Shown here: positions 1-6,177 of the stretch, in pieces
How positions within the stretch are numbered: position 1 is the first letter of the stretch
How the letters are laid out: each line of letters begins with the position of its first letter
Assembly: GCA_003647435.1 (NCBI GenBank)
Contig: QMMV01000122.1
Location: forward strand, 1-6,424
Origin: Deltaproteobacteria bacterium
GTDB taxonomy: Bacteria; Desulfobacterota; Desulfobacteria; Desulfobacterales; C00003060
DNA: 6,424 nt
Direction: 5' to 3'
Notes under the pieces: generated by a model
Databases searched by the model: none
What the model was told of the DNA's origin: nothing
What the model saw: only the letters and a program-made list of their open reading frames with translations
Program-made: the position numbers and the translations under genes

Positions 1-271
1 GTTTAGCCTTATGAAACAAACAGGATCACAAGAGCTTCAAGGGCGGTCAAATTTTAACTCGTGTAACTGTTTGAGCGTGGTAGCGAGCGTTAAGAAAGAA
101 CAGGCGGCCGCCAGATTGCTATTGTACACTGAACAAAGCGTAAGGCCTTGACCTTGTGTAAAGAATAGACACTGTTCTTTCTTTACGCTCGCTTAGATGC
201 GAGTTTTACACGGGTTCAAATTTGATTGCCCTTGAAGCGAGCATTTTTCAAGAAGCTAAATTGTTACCTTG
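1..271. other. Non-coding region downstream of rsfS
   Basis: This stretch lies beyond the stop of the last operon gene and reaches the window edge. I see no credible gene, tRNA or rRNA in it. Its main content is the long inverted repeat at 34-238. The first 33 bases could be the edge of a gene outside the window but cannot be assigned. No ordinary GC-hairpin-plus-T-run terminator directly follows rsfS. The closest candidate is a short stem, CTTGAA (231-236) with TTCAAG (247-252), which has only a short T-run (244-248) next to it. Confidence 0.6.
34..238. repeat. Long imperfect inverted repeat, MITE-like or large hairpin
   Basis: Two arms of about 70 and 67 nt (34-103 and 172-238) are inverted copies of each other around a 68-nt centre. 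The outer blocks (34-66 against 206-238) match at 29 of 33 positions. The inner blocks (82-103 against 172-193) match at 21 of 22. Between them is an unpaired stretch of 15 against 12 nt. The centre has the 10-bp palindrome GGCGGCCGCC (103-112) and TACAC/GTGTA (125-129, 156-160). No target-site duplication is visible at the ends. It could be a miniature inverted-repeat element, a degenerate extragenic repeat, or a structured 3' end of the operon transcript. The pairing is seen directly; the nature of the element is inference. Confidence 0.75.
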
Positions 272-637
272 CTATTTGTTCGGCTGGTCCTCACCTATCT
301 CGATACGTCTGGCGTCTGACCAGAGACCTTCAAGGTTATAAAAACGTCGTACAGGTTCATAAAAGATGTGAATGACCACATCGCCGTAATCCATGAGGAC
401 CCAGTGTCCTTCGCGAAGTCCCTCTATGCCTAAGGGCTCGATTCCCTTTGCCTTGAGCTTGTGTTCCACGAGCTCTGCAATGGCTGACACCTGCCGGTGA
501 AAGCGGCCGCTGCATATAATAAAAGTATCTGCAAAGGAGGCCAGTTCACGCACATCGAGCACGACTATGTCAAAGGCCTTCATGCCAAGCACTGCGTCGA
601 CAAAGTCGTCTACCCTCGGGTCATAGGGTAATGTCAT
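272..637 (-). CDS. rsfS: Ribosomal silencing factor RsfS
   Basis: A 121-residue member of the RsfS/Iojap/DUF143 family. Known members bind ribosomal protein uL14 on the 50S subunit and block joining with 30S, lowering translation in starvation or stationary phase. The family core is complete: the D-I-V-V-L-D-V strand with SFADTFIICSG (residues 34-44), then EGHWVLMDYGDVVIHIF (76-92) and RRFYNLEGLW (97-106). Length is normal. The ATG overlaps the nadD stop by 4 nt (ATGA), so translation is probably coupled. An AAAAAGGGG ribosome-binding site (646-654) sits 8 nt upstream, inside nadD. This is the last gene of the operon. Adjacency to nadD is common in bacteria and supports the assignment. Confidence 0.96.
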   Translation of the reverse strand: MTLPYDPRVDDFVDAVLGMKAFDIVVLDVRELASFADTFIICSGRFHRQVSAIAELVEHKLKAKGIEPLGIEGLREGHWVLMDYGDVVIHIFYEPVRRFYNLEGLWSDARRIEIGEDQPNK

Positions 638-1278
638 TTGTAAAGCCCCTTTTTCATGATAAAATATTCAACTGCATCCGGTACCAGGAAGCGGATTGAA
701 CGGCCCAGCCTCACTTTTTCCCGGATCTGTGTAGCTGAGATATCGAGATGGGTGATGTCGAAGCAAAAGATAGAGTACCACTGTGGGTGTCTATATTCAT
801 TAGACTCGGGTCTGTATTCGTATTGGCTTGATATGTTAGTATGGATAAAACCTTGTAGATTCTTCACGCGGGGGCCGGGACGGGTCATGACAATGAAATG
901 AGCGGTTGCAAGAAGCTCCCGGTAGGATTTCCATGTGTTGATTTCGGAAAAGGCATCTATACCAACAACAAAGTAGATCGCGCTTCTTGGATCAGAATGG
1001 TTGTGAAAGTAACGCAGTGTATCTATCGTGTAAGACGGGGCGGGGCGGGTTAACTCTATGTTACAGGCTTCAAGGAAAGGTACATTCTGTACCGCCAGAT
1101 CCACCATCTTGAGTCGATCGATCGCCTCTGCCATATCCCGCCTTTCCTTGTGAGGGGGATGGGCAGAGGGTATTAGCAGGAGCCTATCCAGGTTGAAAGC
1201 CTCCCTGACTTCTACCGCGGCTCTGAGGTGGCCCAGGTGGATAGGATTAAAGCTGCCGCCAAAAAGCCCTAACCGCAC
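634..1278 (-). CDS. nadD: Nicotinate-nucleotide adenylyltransferase NadD
   Basis: A 214-residue cytoplasmic enzyme that adenylates nicotinate mononucleotide with ATP to give deamido-NAD, the penultimate step of NAD synthesis. It has the nucleotidyltransferase fold signature GGSFNPIHLGHL (residues 7-18), including the HxGH ATP-binding motif (14-17), then PPHK (41-44), PSYTIDTL (81-88), the GIDAF plus Trp segment (107-116), and the C-terminal ISATQIR (180-186), the family's ISSTxIR motif. It starts with GTG. The start is fixed by an AAAGGGG site (1284-1290) 5 nt upstream, which abuts the proA stop 10 nt before nadD, and by the motif lying in its usual position near the N-terminus. The stop overlaps the rsfS start. 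Length is typical and no lesion is seen. Confidence 0.96.
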   Translation of the reverse strand: MRLGLFGGSFNPIHLGHLRAAVEVREAFNLDRLLLIPSAHPPHKERRDMAEAIDRLKMVDLAVQNVPFLEACNIELTRPAPSYTIDTLRYFHNHSDPRSAIYFVVGIDAFSEINTWKSYRELLATAHFIVMTRPGPRVKNLQGFIHTNISSQYEYRPESNEYRHPQWYSIFCFDITHLDISATQIREKVRLGRSIRFLVPDAVEYFIMKKGLYK

Positions 1279-1288
1279 AGATACCCCT

Positions 1289-2545
1289 TTATGTCCTTAT
1301 CTGGCCATCGCCGAAGACGACAAACTTGGTGGTGGTCAGCTCTTCAAGGCCCATGGGACCATAGGCATGGAGCTTTGAAGTACTGATCCCTATTTCCGCT
1401 CCTAGGCCCAGCTCTCCACCATCATTAAATCGCGTGGAAGCGTTTACCAAAACTACGGAGGCATCCACATCCCGCAAGAAACGACGGGCCCGGCAGTAAT
1501 CCGAGGTAACAATCGCTTCGGTGTGAGCCGATCCGTACCGGGCAATATGCGCAATAGCTTCATCCAGGGACGAGACAACCTTTATGGAAAGTATGAGATC
1601 AAGATATTCTTTTGCCCAATCTTCTTCTGTGGCGTCCTTGATTCCCCGAACTATGTTGCAGGTTCTGGGGCATCCACGCAACTCCACCCCTGCATCGATG
1701 AAACGCCTGGCCATTGGAGGCAGAAAGTCTTCAGCTACCGCTTCGTGGACCAGCAACGTTTCCATAGCGTTGCACACGCCTGGGCGCTGCACCTTTGCAT
1801 TCCAGGAGATCTCGTTGGCCATTTTGAGGTCTGCATCCTCGTCCACGTAAACGTGACATACTCCTTTGTAGTGTTTGAGAACGGGGATTGTCGAGTTGTT
1901 AGCCACAAATCTTATCAATGACTCCCCACCCCTCGGGATAATCAGGTCAATAAAGTCATCCTGGGAAAGTAGCGCCTCTACGGCGGCCCTACCCCTTACA
2001 GGGACCACATGGACTGCGCTTTCCGGTATGTTGGTTTCCCGGAGCGCTTCCTGGATAATCTGGCCCAGGATTGAATTCGAATGAAAAGCCTCTGAGCCAC
2101 CACGGAGGATCACCGCGTTGCCGGCCTTCAAGCAAAGTCCTGCGGCATCTATGGTTGCGTTTGGTCTCGCCTCATATATCATTGCTATTACACCCAGAGG
2201 GATCCGTACTCGACCGACCTGAAGACCATTTGGGCGCAGCCACATACCGGTTACTTGCCCAACAGGGTCTGGCAATCGGATCACATCACGCAGCCCTGTT
2301 GCCATACCCTCTATGACTCCATCGGTGACTGCGAGCCGATCAATCATGGCATCAGAAAGTCCCTTTTTCTTGGCCAATTCAAGGTCCTTCTCGTTTTCGG
2401 CCTTGATAACGTCGGCCCTGTCGACAAGCTTGTCCGCAAGCCGCTCCAAGGCTTCATTTTTCTTCAACGTAGATAGAGCAGCTACCGATCTGGCTGATTT
2501 CTTTGCGGATTTTGCTATATTACGTATGGTTTCTTCCACTGACAT
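1289..2545 (-). CDS. proA: Gamma-glutamyl phosphate reductase ProA
   Basis: A 418-residue enzyme, the usual length. It reduces gamma-glutamyl phosphate with NADPH to glutamate semialdehyde, the second step of proline synthesis. It belongs to the aldehyde dehydrogenase superfamily. Visible landmarks are YEARPNATID (124-133), KAGNAVILRGGSEA (140-153), IPRGG (203-207), the catalytic-cysteine segment KVQRPGVCNAMETLL (251-265, Cys258), and the C-terminal block NASTRFNDGGELGLGAEIG (368-386) followed by HAYGPMGLEELTT (393-405). The ATG has a strong AAGGAGG site (2553-2559) 7 nt upstream. It follows proB, which makes its unstable substrate, consistent with the two enzymes acting together. The 113-nt gap to proB is wider than the operon's tight junctions and may hold a control element. 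Confidence 0.97.
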   Translation of the reverse strand: MSVEETIRNIAKSAKKSARSVAALSTLKKNEALERLADKLVDRADVIKAENEKDLELAKKKGLSDAMIDRLAVTDGVIEGMATGLRDVIRLPDPVGQVTGMWLRPNGLQVGRVRIPLGVIAMIYEARPNATIDAAGLCLKAGNAVILRGGSEAFHSNSILGQIIQEALRETNIPESAVHVVPVRGRAAVEALLSQDDFIDLIIPRGGESLIRFVANNSTIPVLKHYKGVCHVYVDEDADLKMANEISWNAKVQRPGVCNAMETLLVHEAVAEDFLPPMARRFIDAGVELRGCPRTCNIVRGIKDATEEDWAKEYLDLILSIKVVSSLDEAIAHIARYGSAHTEAIVTSDYCRARRFLRDVDASVVLVNASTRFNDGGELGLGAEIGISTSKLHAYGPMGLEELTTTKFVVFGDGQIRT

Positions 2546-2578
2546 TGAGAACCCTCCTTTCGATCCGGAGTGATGACG

Positions 2579-2613
2579 AGTTGTTTTTATGAGCCGACAA
2601 CTTTACACGTAAA
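2579..2613 (-). promoter_or_regulatory. Inverted repeats in the proB-proA gap
   Basis: The proB-proA gap (2546-2658) contains two adjacent small dyads: AGTTGT/ACAACT (2579-2584 with 2597-2602, 12-nt loop) and TTTAC-ac-GTAAA (2602-2606 with 2609-2613). The first ends about 20 nt before the proA ribosome-binding site (2553-2559). They could form a weak hairpin or an operator. No T-run or good sigma-70 promoter accompanies them, so function is a guess. Confidence 0.25.
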
Positions 2614-2658
2614 ATGCCTTAAATACCGTGGTGAAGATGCTCGGAACAGCTTGTTGCG

Positions 2659-3840
2659 TCACTGCAAACCTGCCGTATCATCTGTGTCCAGTACCACTAA
2701 GTTATCCCTATGAATCACCTCGTCATATTGCTTATAGAGCAGCTTTTTTTCAATCTCTCTGGTTTTGAGACCCATGACCTTTCTTGTATCGGAAGCGCTG
2801 TAATTTACCAGTCCCTTGGCAAAGGCCACGCCATCGGGGTCCAGGCAGCGCACCATGTCGCCCACACGAAAATCACCCTCTACGTCCATAATTCCAATGG
2901 GGAGCAGGCTCTTGCCATGTTTGCAGATGGCCGTTACCGCGCCCCCGTCTACTTTGATCGCCCCCCTGGCTTTAAGCGTAAAGGCAATCCAGCATTTTCT
3001 GCTTGTCATCTTTTGCTTTCCGGGTACAAAAAGTGTTCCAACATCCTTGCCCTCAAATAACTGCTTCAGAATATTGGGCTTCAGGCCGCTTGCGACCAAC
3101 ATAGGAATACCGCTTGTTGTTACCTTTTTTGCCGTTCTGACCTTGCTTGACATACCGCCTGTTCCCAGCCCTGAAGGGATACCGGAGGCCGCTCTTTCAA
3201 TAGAGCGGTCTATCTTCCGCACTAAAGGGACAAGTTTAGCATCTTTGTGTACACGCGGATCCTTATCATAAAGGCCATCAATGTCAGTTAGGCTGATCAA
3301 CATCTGGGCATCCACGAGGTTAGTAATCATTGCCGAAAGGTTGTCATTGTCTCCAAACTTGAGCTCATCTACTACAACTGTATCATTTTCGTTGATGATA
3401 GGAACGATCTGCCACCCGAGCAACACATTCAAGGTATTCCGTGCATTTAAGTAACGTCTCCGATTACAAAGATCATCGCGGGTGAGCAAGATCTGGGCCA
3501 CTTTTTTTTTGTAAGGCGAAAAGGCCTTCTCATACTCCAGCATAAGCCTCGATTGTCCCAGGGCGGCAACCGCCTGCTTGTGGGGAATATCGGCAGGTCT
3601 TTCTTTCATATCCATCTTTCTCATACCACAGGCAATGGCACCGGAACTCACAACAACGACCTGACAACCTCGGCTAATCAATTCCGACACCTCCCGCGCA
3701 AGCCGCCTCAGGACAGGGATGTTGAGGCCCTTGTTATGGGTGAGAACACCTGTACCCACTTTTATTACAGCCCGCCTCACACGGCTGAAGAATTCTTTTC
3801 GAATCTGGATCCTTTTTTCTCTTTCGGTGATGTCAGTCAT
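2659..3840 (-). CDS. proB: Glutamate 5-kinase ProB with PUA domain
   Basis: A 393-residue enzyme that phosphorylates glutamate with ATP, the committed and normally proline-inhibited step of proline synthesis. The N-terminal amino-acid-kinase domain shows VIKVGTGVLT (25-34, Lys27), SSGAIA (65-70), the ENDTV substrate loop (151-155), FGDNDNLSA (162-170), LTDIDGLYDKDPR (184-196) and GTGGMSSKVRTAKK (226-239). A C-terminal PUA domain follows (about 290-372), giving the two-domain architecture of the E. coli enzyme. About 15 extra residues at the N-terminus and a short C-terminal tail explain the somewhat larger size. The start is supported by a short GAGG site (3845-3848) and the absence of another Met before residue 74. 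It lies 113 nt after obgE. Confidence 0.96.
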   Translation of the reverse strand: MTDITEREKRIQIRKEFFSRVRRAVIKVGTGVLTHNKGLNIPVLRRLAREVSELISRGCQVVVVSSGAIACGMRKMDMKERPADIPHKQAVAALGQSRLMLEYEKAFSPYKKKVAQILLTRDDLCNRRRYLNARNTLNVLLGWQIVPIINENDTVVVDELKFGDNDNLSAMITNLVDAQMLISLTDIDGLYDKDPRVHKDAKLVPLVRKIDRSIERAASGIPSGLGTGGMSSKVRTAKKVTTSGIPMLVASGLKPNILKQLFEGKDVGTLFVPGKQKMTSRKCWIAFTLKARGAIKVDGGAVTAICKHGKSLLPIGIMDVEGDFRVGDMVRCLDPDGVAFAKGLVNYSASDTRKVMGLKTREIEKKLLYKQYDEVIHRDNLVVLDTDDTAGLQ

Positions 3841-3870
3841 GTAACCTCAGGCACCTAAGGGATTTTACTC

Positions 3871-3901
3871 ACTTCCTATCACTTTGGCCCTTTCAGGAAG
3901 T
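3871..3901 (-). promoter_or_regulatory. Dyad upstream of proB
   Basis: ACTTCCT (3871-3877) and AGGAAGT (3895-3901) form a perfect 7-bp inverted repeat with a 17-nt loop, 31-61 nt before the proB start, in the 113-nt obgE-proB gap. It could be a transcript hairpin or a protein-binding dyad for proline control. No T-run follows it, and I could not find a well-spaced sigma-70 promoter in this gap, so an internal promoter for proBA is unproven. Confidence 0.3.
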
Positions 3902-3953
3902 ATAGATGCGAATCTTAGAGGGCATGGTATGTTCAAAAACGTAAACTGATACC

Positions 3954-4967
3954 TCATTTCTTGTTCCGTGCATCTTCTACAAGGTCGGCTAAATGGTCTA
4001 TTAGTGGCTTTAGTCCTTCTCCTGTGAGTGCCGAAATGAGCCAGATGTCTTGATTCAATGGCTTAAGACCTTCGCGCGCTTTATCCGCTACTGCCCTGGC
4101 TTCCGGTTTATCTATTTTGTTCAAAACAATAACCTGGGGCTTTTGAGCAAGCTCCGGGCTAAAGAGCCGCAACTCTCGGTTGATAGTATAGTATGGCTTA
4201 AGGGGGTGGTCTGATGGCAAGGCCGAAAGATCTATGAGGTGAATCAAGACTCGGCTTCTTTCTACATGCTTGAGAAATCTGGTTCCCAGCCCAACACCCT
4301 TGTGGGCTCCCTCAATGAGCCCGGGGATATCAGCTATAACAAAAGGATCCCTCTGTTCAGGTGTAACAACGCCAAGGGAGGGTGTCAGGGTGGTAAAGGG
4401 ATAATCAGCAATCCTGGGCCGGGCTGATGATAGTTTTGAAATCAAGGTTGATTTGCCAGCGTTCGGCAGCCCTATAATGCCGGCATCGGCCAGAAGCTTG
4501 AGTTCTAACTTCAAGAAAAGAGTCTGTCCGGCTTCGCCTTTTTCTGCATATTCAGGTGCGCGGTTTCTTGAAGATGCAAAGTGTTGATTCCCCCGTCCGC
4601 CGCGGCCACCGCGCACTGCAACGAAAGAGTCGCGGACTCCCCGGAGGTCCTTGAATATTCGGCCTGTTTTAGCATCCTTGATGGTTGTTCCCTGGGGAAC
4701 AAAGATAATTAAATCCTTGCCGCTCTTTCCTGTCTGATTCTTACCGCGTCCGTTGGCGCCCCTCTGTGCCTTGAAATGTCTCTTAAAGCGGAAGCTGTAA
4801 AGGGTGTGCATCCGGGGCGTAGTTTGAAAAACGATATCGCCACCTTTACCGCCGTCACCACCATCCGGACCACCCTTCGGGACATATTTTTCTCGCCTGA
4901 AACTTCTGCAACCATCACCGCCATCCCCAGACCGAACAGTGATCAACGCTTCATCGACAAACTCCAT
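3954..4967 (-). CDS. obgE: GTPase Obg/CgtA
   Basis: A 337-residue essential GTPase that binds the large ribosomal subunit and acts in 50S assembly and stress responses. The glycine-rich Obg domain spans about 1-158, with DGGDGCRSFRREKYVPKGGP (15-34) and GGRGGRGNQHFASS (120-133). The G domain follows: G1 GLPNAGKST (166-174), switch I FTTLTP (191-196), G3 DIPG (213-216), G4 NKID (283-286), G5 SAL (312-314). It ends soon after the G domain, so it is the short form without the long C-terminal extension. The ATG shares one base with the rpmA stop (TGATG). No good Shine-Dalgarno precedes it, so translation probably relies on termination-reinitiation from rpmA. The rplU-rpmA-obg order is widely conserved. 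Confidence 0.97.
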   Translation of the reverse strand: MEFVDEALITVRSGDGGDGCRSFRREKYVPKGGPDGGDGGKGGDIVFQTTPRMHTLYSFRFKRHFKAQRGANGRGKNQTGKSGKDLIIFVPQGTTIKDAKTGRIFKDLRGVRDSFVAVRGGRGGRGNQHFASSRNRAPEYAEKGEAGQTLFLKLELKLLADAGIIGLPNAGKSTLISKLSSARPRIADYPFTTLTPSLGVVTPEQRDPFVIADIPGLIEGAHKGVGLGTRFLKHVERSRVLIHLIDLSALPSDHPLKPYYTINRELRLFSPELAQKPQVIVLNKIDKPEARAVADKAREGLKPLNQDIWLISALTGEGLKPLIDHLADLVEDARNKK

Positions 4968-5227
4968 CAGGCAGAGAGAGGGTAAACACTTACCTTCTTC
5001 CGGGACCGCCCCATTCGCTCAAAAGTTACAATTCCATCAATCCTGGCAAAAAGGGTGTAGTCCTTTCCCATCCCGACATTATTGCCGGGGTGAACTTTTG
5101 TTCCCAGTTGTCGTACCAATATATTTCCTGCTGAGACTCTTTGACCACCAAAGCGCTTGACGCCGCGCCGCTGACCAATGCTGTCCCGGCCATTTCTTGA
5201 ACTACCTCCAGCTTTTTTGTGCGCCAT
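4967..5227 (-). CDS. rpmA: 50S ribosomal protein L27
   Basis: An 86-residue L27 (bL27), whose N-terminal tail reaches the peptidyl-transferase centre. The family signature is clear: MAHKKAGGSSRNGRDS (1-16), LGTKVHPGNNVGMGKDYTLF (41-60), FERMGRSRKK (69-78). The frame stays open 18 codons further upstream, but the MAHKK start is chosen because it matches the family and has a strong AAGGAGG site (5234-5240) 6 nt away. The mature N-terminus is encoded directly, without the cleavable extension seen in Firmicutes, and no prp protease gene lies next to it. The stop overlaps the obgE start by one base. A 112-nt gap with a hairpin separates it from rplU. Confidence 0.98.
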   Translation of the reverse strand: MAHKKAGGSSRNGRDSIGQRRGVKRFGGQRVSAGNILVRQLGTKVHPGNNVGMGKDYTLFARIDGIVTFERMGRSRKKVSVYPLSA

Positions 5228-5267
5228 ATTTTTCCTCCTTGAACGTCCCTTCCGGTACGAGGCCCGC

Positions 5268-5330
5268 AAAAAAGATGCCACTCGGCCTGAAACAGAATAC
5301 AGTTTGCTGCAATCGATCTGTTTCTGCCGA
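5268..5330 (-). terminator. Intercistronic hairpin with U-run between rplU and rpmA
   Basis: On the transcribed strand, TCGGC plus GAAACAG (5330-5318) pair with CTGTTTC plus GCCGA (5295-5282), giving 12 bp interrupted by a 1 by 2 internal loop around a 22-nt apical loop. Eight nucleotides later comes a run of six T (5273-5268). This resembles a weak intrinsic terminator or attenuator that would lower read-through from rplU into the downstream genes. The 8-nt spacing between stem and U-run is longer than ideal, so full termination is unlikely. An RNase processing site is an alternative. Confidence 0.4.
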
Positions 5331-5339
5331 AAATTACTT

Positions 5340-5657
5340 CTATCTTGCAGCCTTGATGCAGTCTATCTTCAATGCCGTATACTGCTGCCGGTGACCACGT
5401 TTTTTACGATAACCTTTACGCCTCTTGTACTTGAAGACGATAATCTTTTTTGCCTTTCCCTGCTCGACAATATGGCTGCTTACCGTAACATCATCAAGTG
5501 TGGGCTGCCCCACTTCCATACTGTCATCGTCACAATACATAAGTACCCGATCGAATAAGATGGGGGCACCGATTTCTCCAGGTATCTTTTCCACCCTTAT
5601 CGTCTGGCCTTCAGAGACCTTGTACTGTTTCCCCCCGGCGGATATGACAGCGTACAT
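5340..5657 (-). CDS. rplU: 50S ribosomal protein L21
   Basis: A 105-residue L21 (bL21), a 23S rRNA-binding protein of the large subunit. It begins with the family N-terminus MYAVISAGGKQYKVSEGQ (1-18), continues through GAPILFDRVLM (30-40), and ends with the very basic RNA-binding segment KYKRRKGYRKKRGHRQQYT (76-94). The reading frame extends 19 codons upstream to another ATG, but MYAV is the conserved start and has an AAAGGG site (5668-5673) about 10 nt upstream. It is the first gene of the operon, about 84 nt from the predicted transcription start. The length is normal and the gene is intact. Confidence 0.97.
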   Translation of the reverse strand: MYAVISAGGKQYKVSEGQTIRVEKIPGEIGAPILFDRVLMYCDDDSMEVGQPTLDDVTVSSHIVEQGKAKKIIVFKYKRRKGYRKKRGHRQQYTALKIDCIKAAR

Positions 5658-5741
5658 AACAGCGAAACCCTTTCTGTATCGATATCGAGAATAAGTCTTT
5701 GGAATCAACAGCAAAAGAACGGTACTTCCGCATAATTGTAA
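5658..5741 (-). promoter_or_regulatory. rplU 5' leader (about 84 nt)
   Basis: This is the untranslated leader implied by the promoter at 5748-5775. It contains the palindrome CGATATCG (5680-5687). It also contains a weak pairing of ACAG and CTGT (5674-5677 with 5659-5662) that would enclose the AAAGGG ribosome-binding site. L21 leader RNAs with autoregulatory roles are known in other bacteria (Firmicutes). I see no clear match to that structure here, so regulation of this leader is a guess. Confidence 0.4.
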
Positions 5742-5747
5742 AGGAAT

Positions 5748-5775
5748 ATTATAACTATGCTAATTCCCTTGTCAA
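5748..5775 (-). promoter_or_regulatory. Consensus sigma-70 promoter of the rplU operon
   Basis: On the minus strand a perfect -35 TTGACA (5775-5770) and a perfect -10 TATAAT (5753-5748) are separated by 16 nt. An A/T-rich AACAAAAATT stretch just upstream could act as an UP element. The predicted start is near 5741. It faces rplU, with nothing else between, and is the only strong promoter I can see for the seven-gene operon. Such a match fits a highly expressed ribosomal-protein operon. Confidence 0.85.
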
Positions 5776-6146
5776 CAGAATTTTTGTTCAACCTCGGTCT
5801 CAGATCTTAGAAGGTAATCCGGGAACAACATTAGAGCTCGGCTTGCTTCGGTCGCAATCGGACTTGCGCTCATACCGGGTCGAAGAGGAATAAGAGCCAT
5901 TTGGGGGGAGTATCACGTATTCTTCCTTAAAAAATTATTCTTTTTCGTCTTTCGTCCCAGCATTCCATGCTAAGTCAGGTTTTTCGAATATTCCCTGTTT
6001 CATACATTATCATTGCATAGATACGAAAGTTCAACTATTTAACCTTGCAGGCTATTGCAGCATTCCGTTCTTCGTGGCGAAAAACTGCTCCTGAAAGACA
6101 AGCGATTACAAGAAGTTGAAGAAATTCCGAAACGTAACAATTAGGG

Positions 6147-6177
6147 TTGAAAATACTTGCATATGGTGCAATATAAA
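6147..6177 (+). promoter_or_regulatory. Candidate promoter with 19-nt spacer and internal dyad
   Basis: TTGAAA (6147-6152) and TATAAA (6172-6177) are 19 nt apart, and the spacer contains the perfect dyad TTGCA-tatgg-TGCAA (6157-6161 with 6167-6171). A long spacer with a centred dyad is the layout of MerR-family regulated promoters. The hexamers are only moderately good and no regulator gene is in view. It also overlaps a possible 27-residue reading frame starting at 6163; promoter and coding use are hard to reconcile. Treat it as a hypothesis. Confidence 0.25.

Noticed and set aside
656..901. Plus-strand frame opposite nadD
   Set aside because: It is an antisense shadow of an intact, well-conserved gene with no independent support. 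The same holds for the other frames opposite proA, proB and obgE.
1350..1367. ProA has Tyr395 in HAYGPMG, where E. coli and many others have Arg
   Set aside because: From memory, other lineages also carry an aromatic residue here. It is outside the catalytic cysteine segment, so it is not evidence of a defect.
5228..5281. N-terminal extension of L27 by 18 residues
   Set aside because: The extension is outside the family pattern, and the strong AAGGAGG site sits right before the MAHKK start. It is not the Firmicutes cleavable leader.
2546..5339. Three intercistronic gaps of nearly equal length (113, 113 and 112 nt)
   Set aside because: I compared them by eye and they share no sequence, so the equal lengths look coincidental rather than a repeated insertion.
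5658..5714. N-terminal extension of L21 by 19 residues
   Set aside because: The conserved L21 N-terminus is MYAVI, and the AAAGGG site precedes that ATG.
5699..5893. A 64-codon plus-strand reading frame upstream of rplU
   Set aside because: It runs antisense across the consensus rplU promoter and its leader, has no ribosome-binding site and resembles no family I know.
5790..5900. tRNA-like look of the GC-richer patch ending in GAGCCA
   Set aside because: No acceptor stem partner, no T-arm with GGTTCRA and no anticodon arm could be built on either strand.
5958..6066. CAGCATTCC repeated at 5958 and 6058, exactly 100 nt apart, plus TTGCAG twice at 6045 and 6055
   Set aside because: They are too short and isolated; no further repeat units make an array, so chance is likely. 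No CRISPR-like pattern exists in the window.
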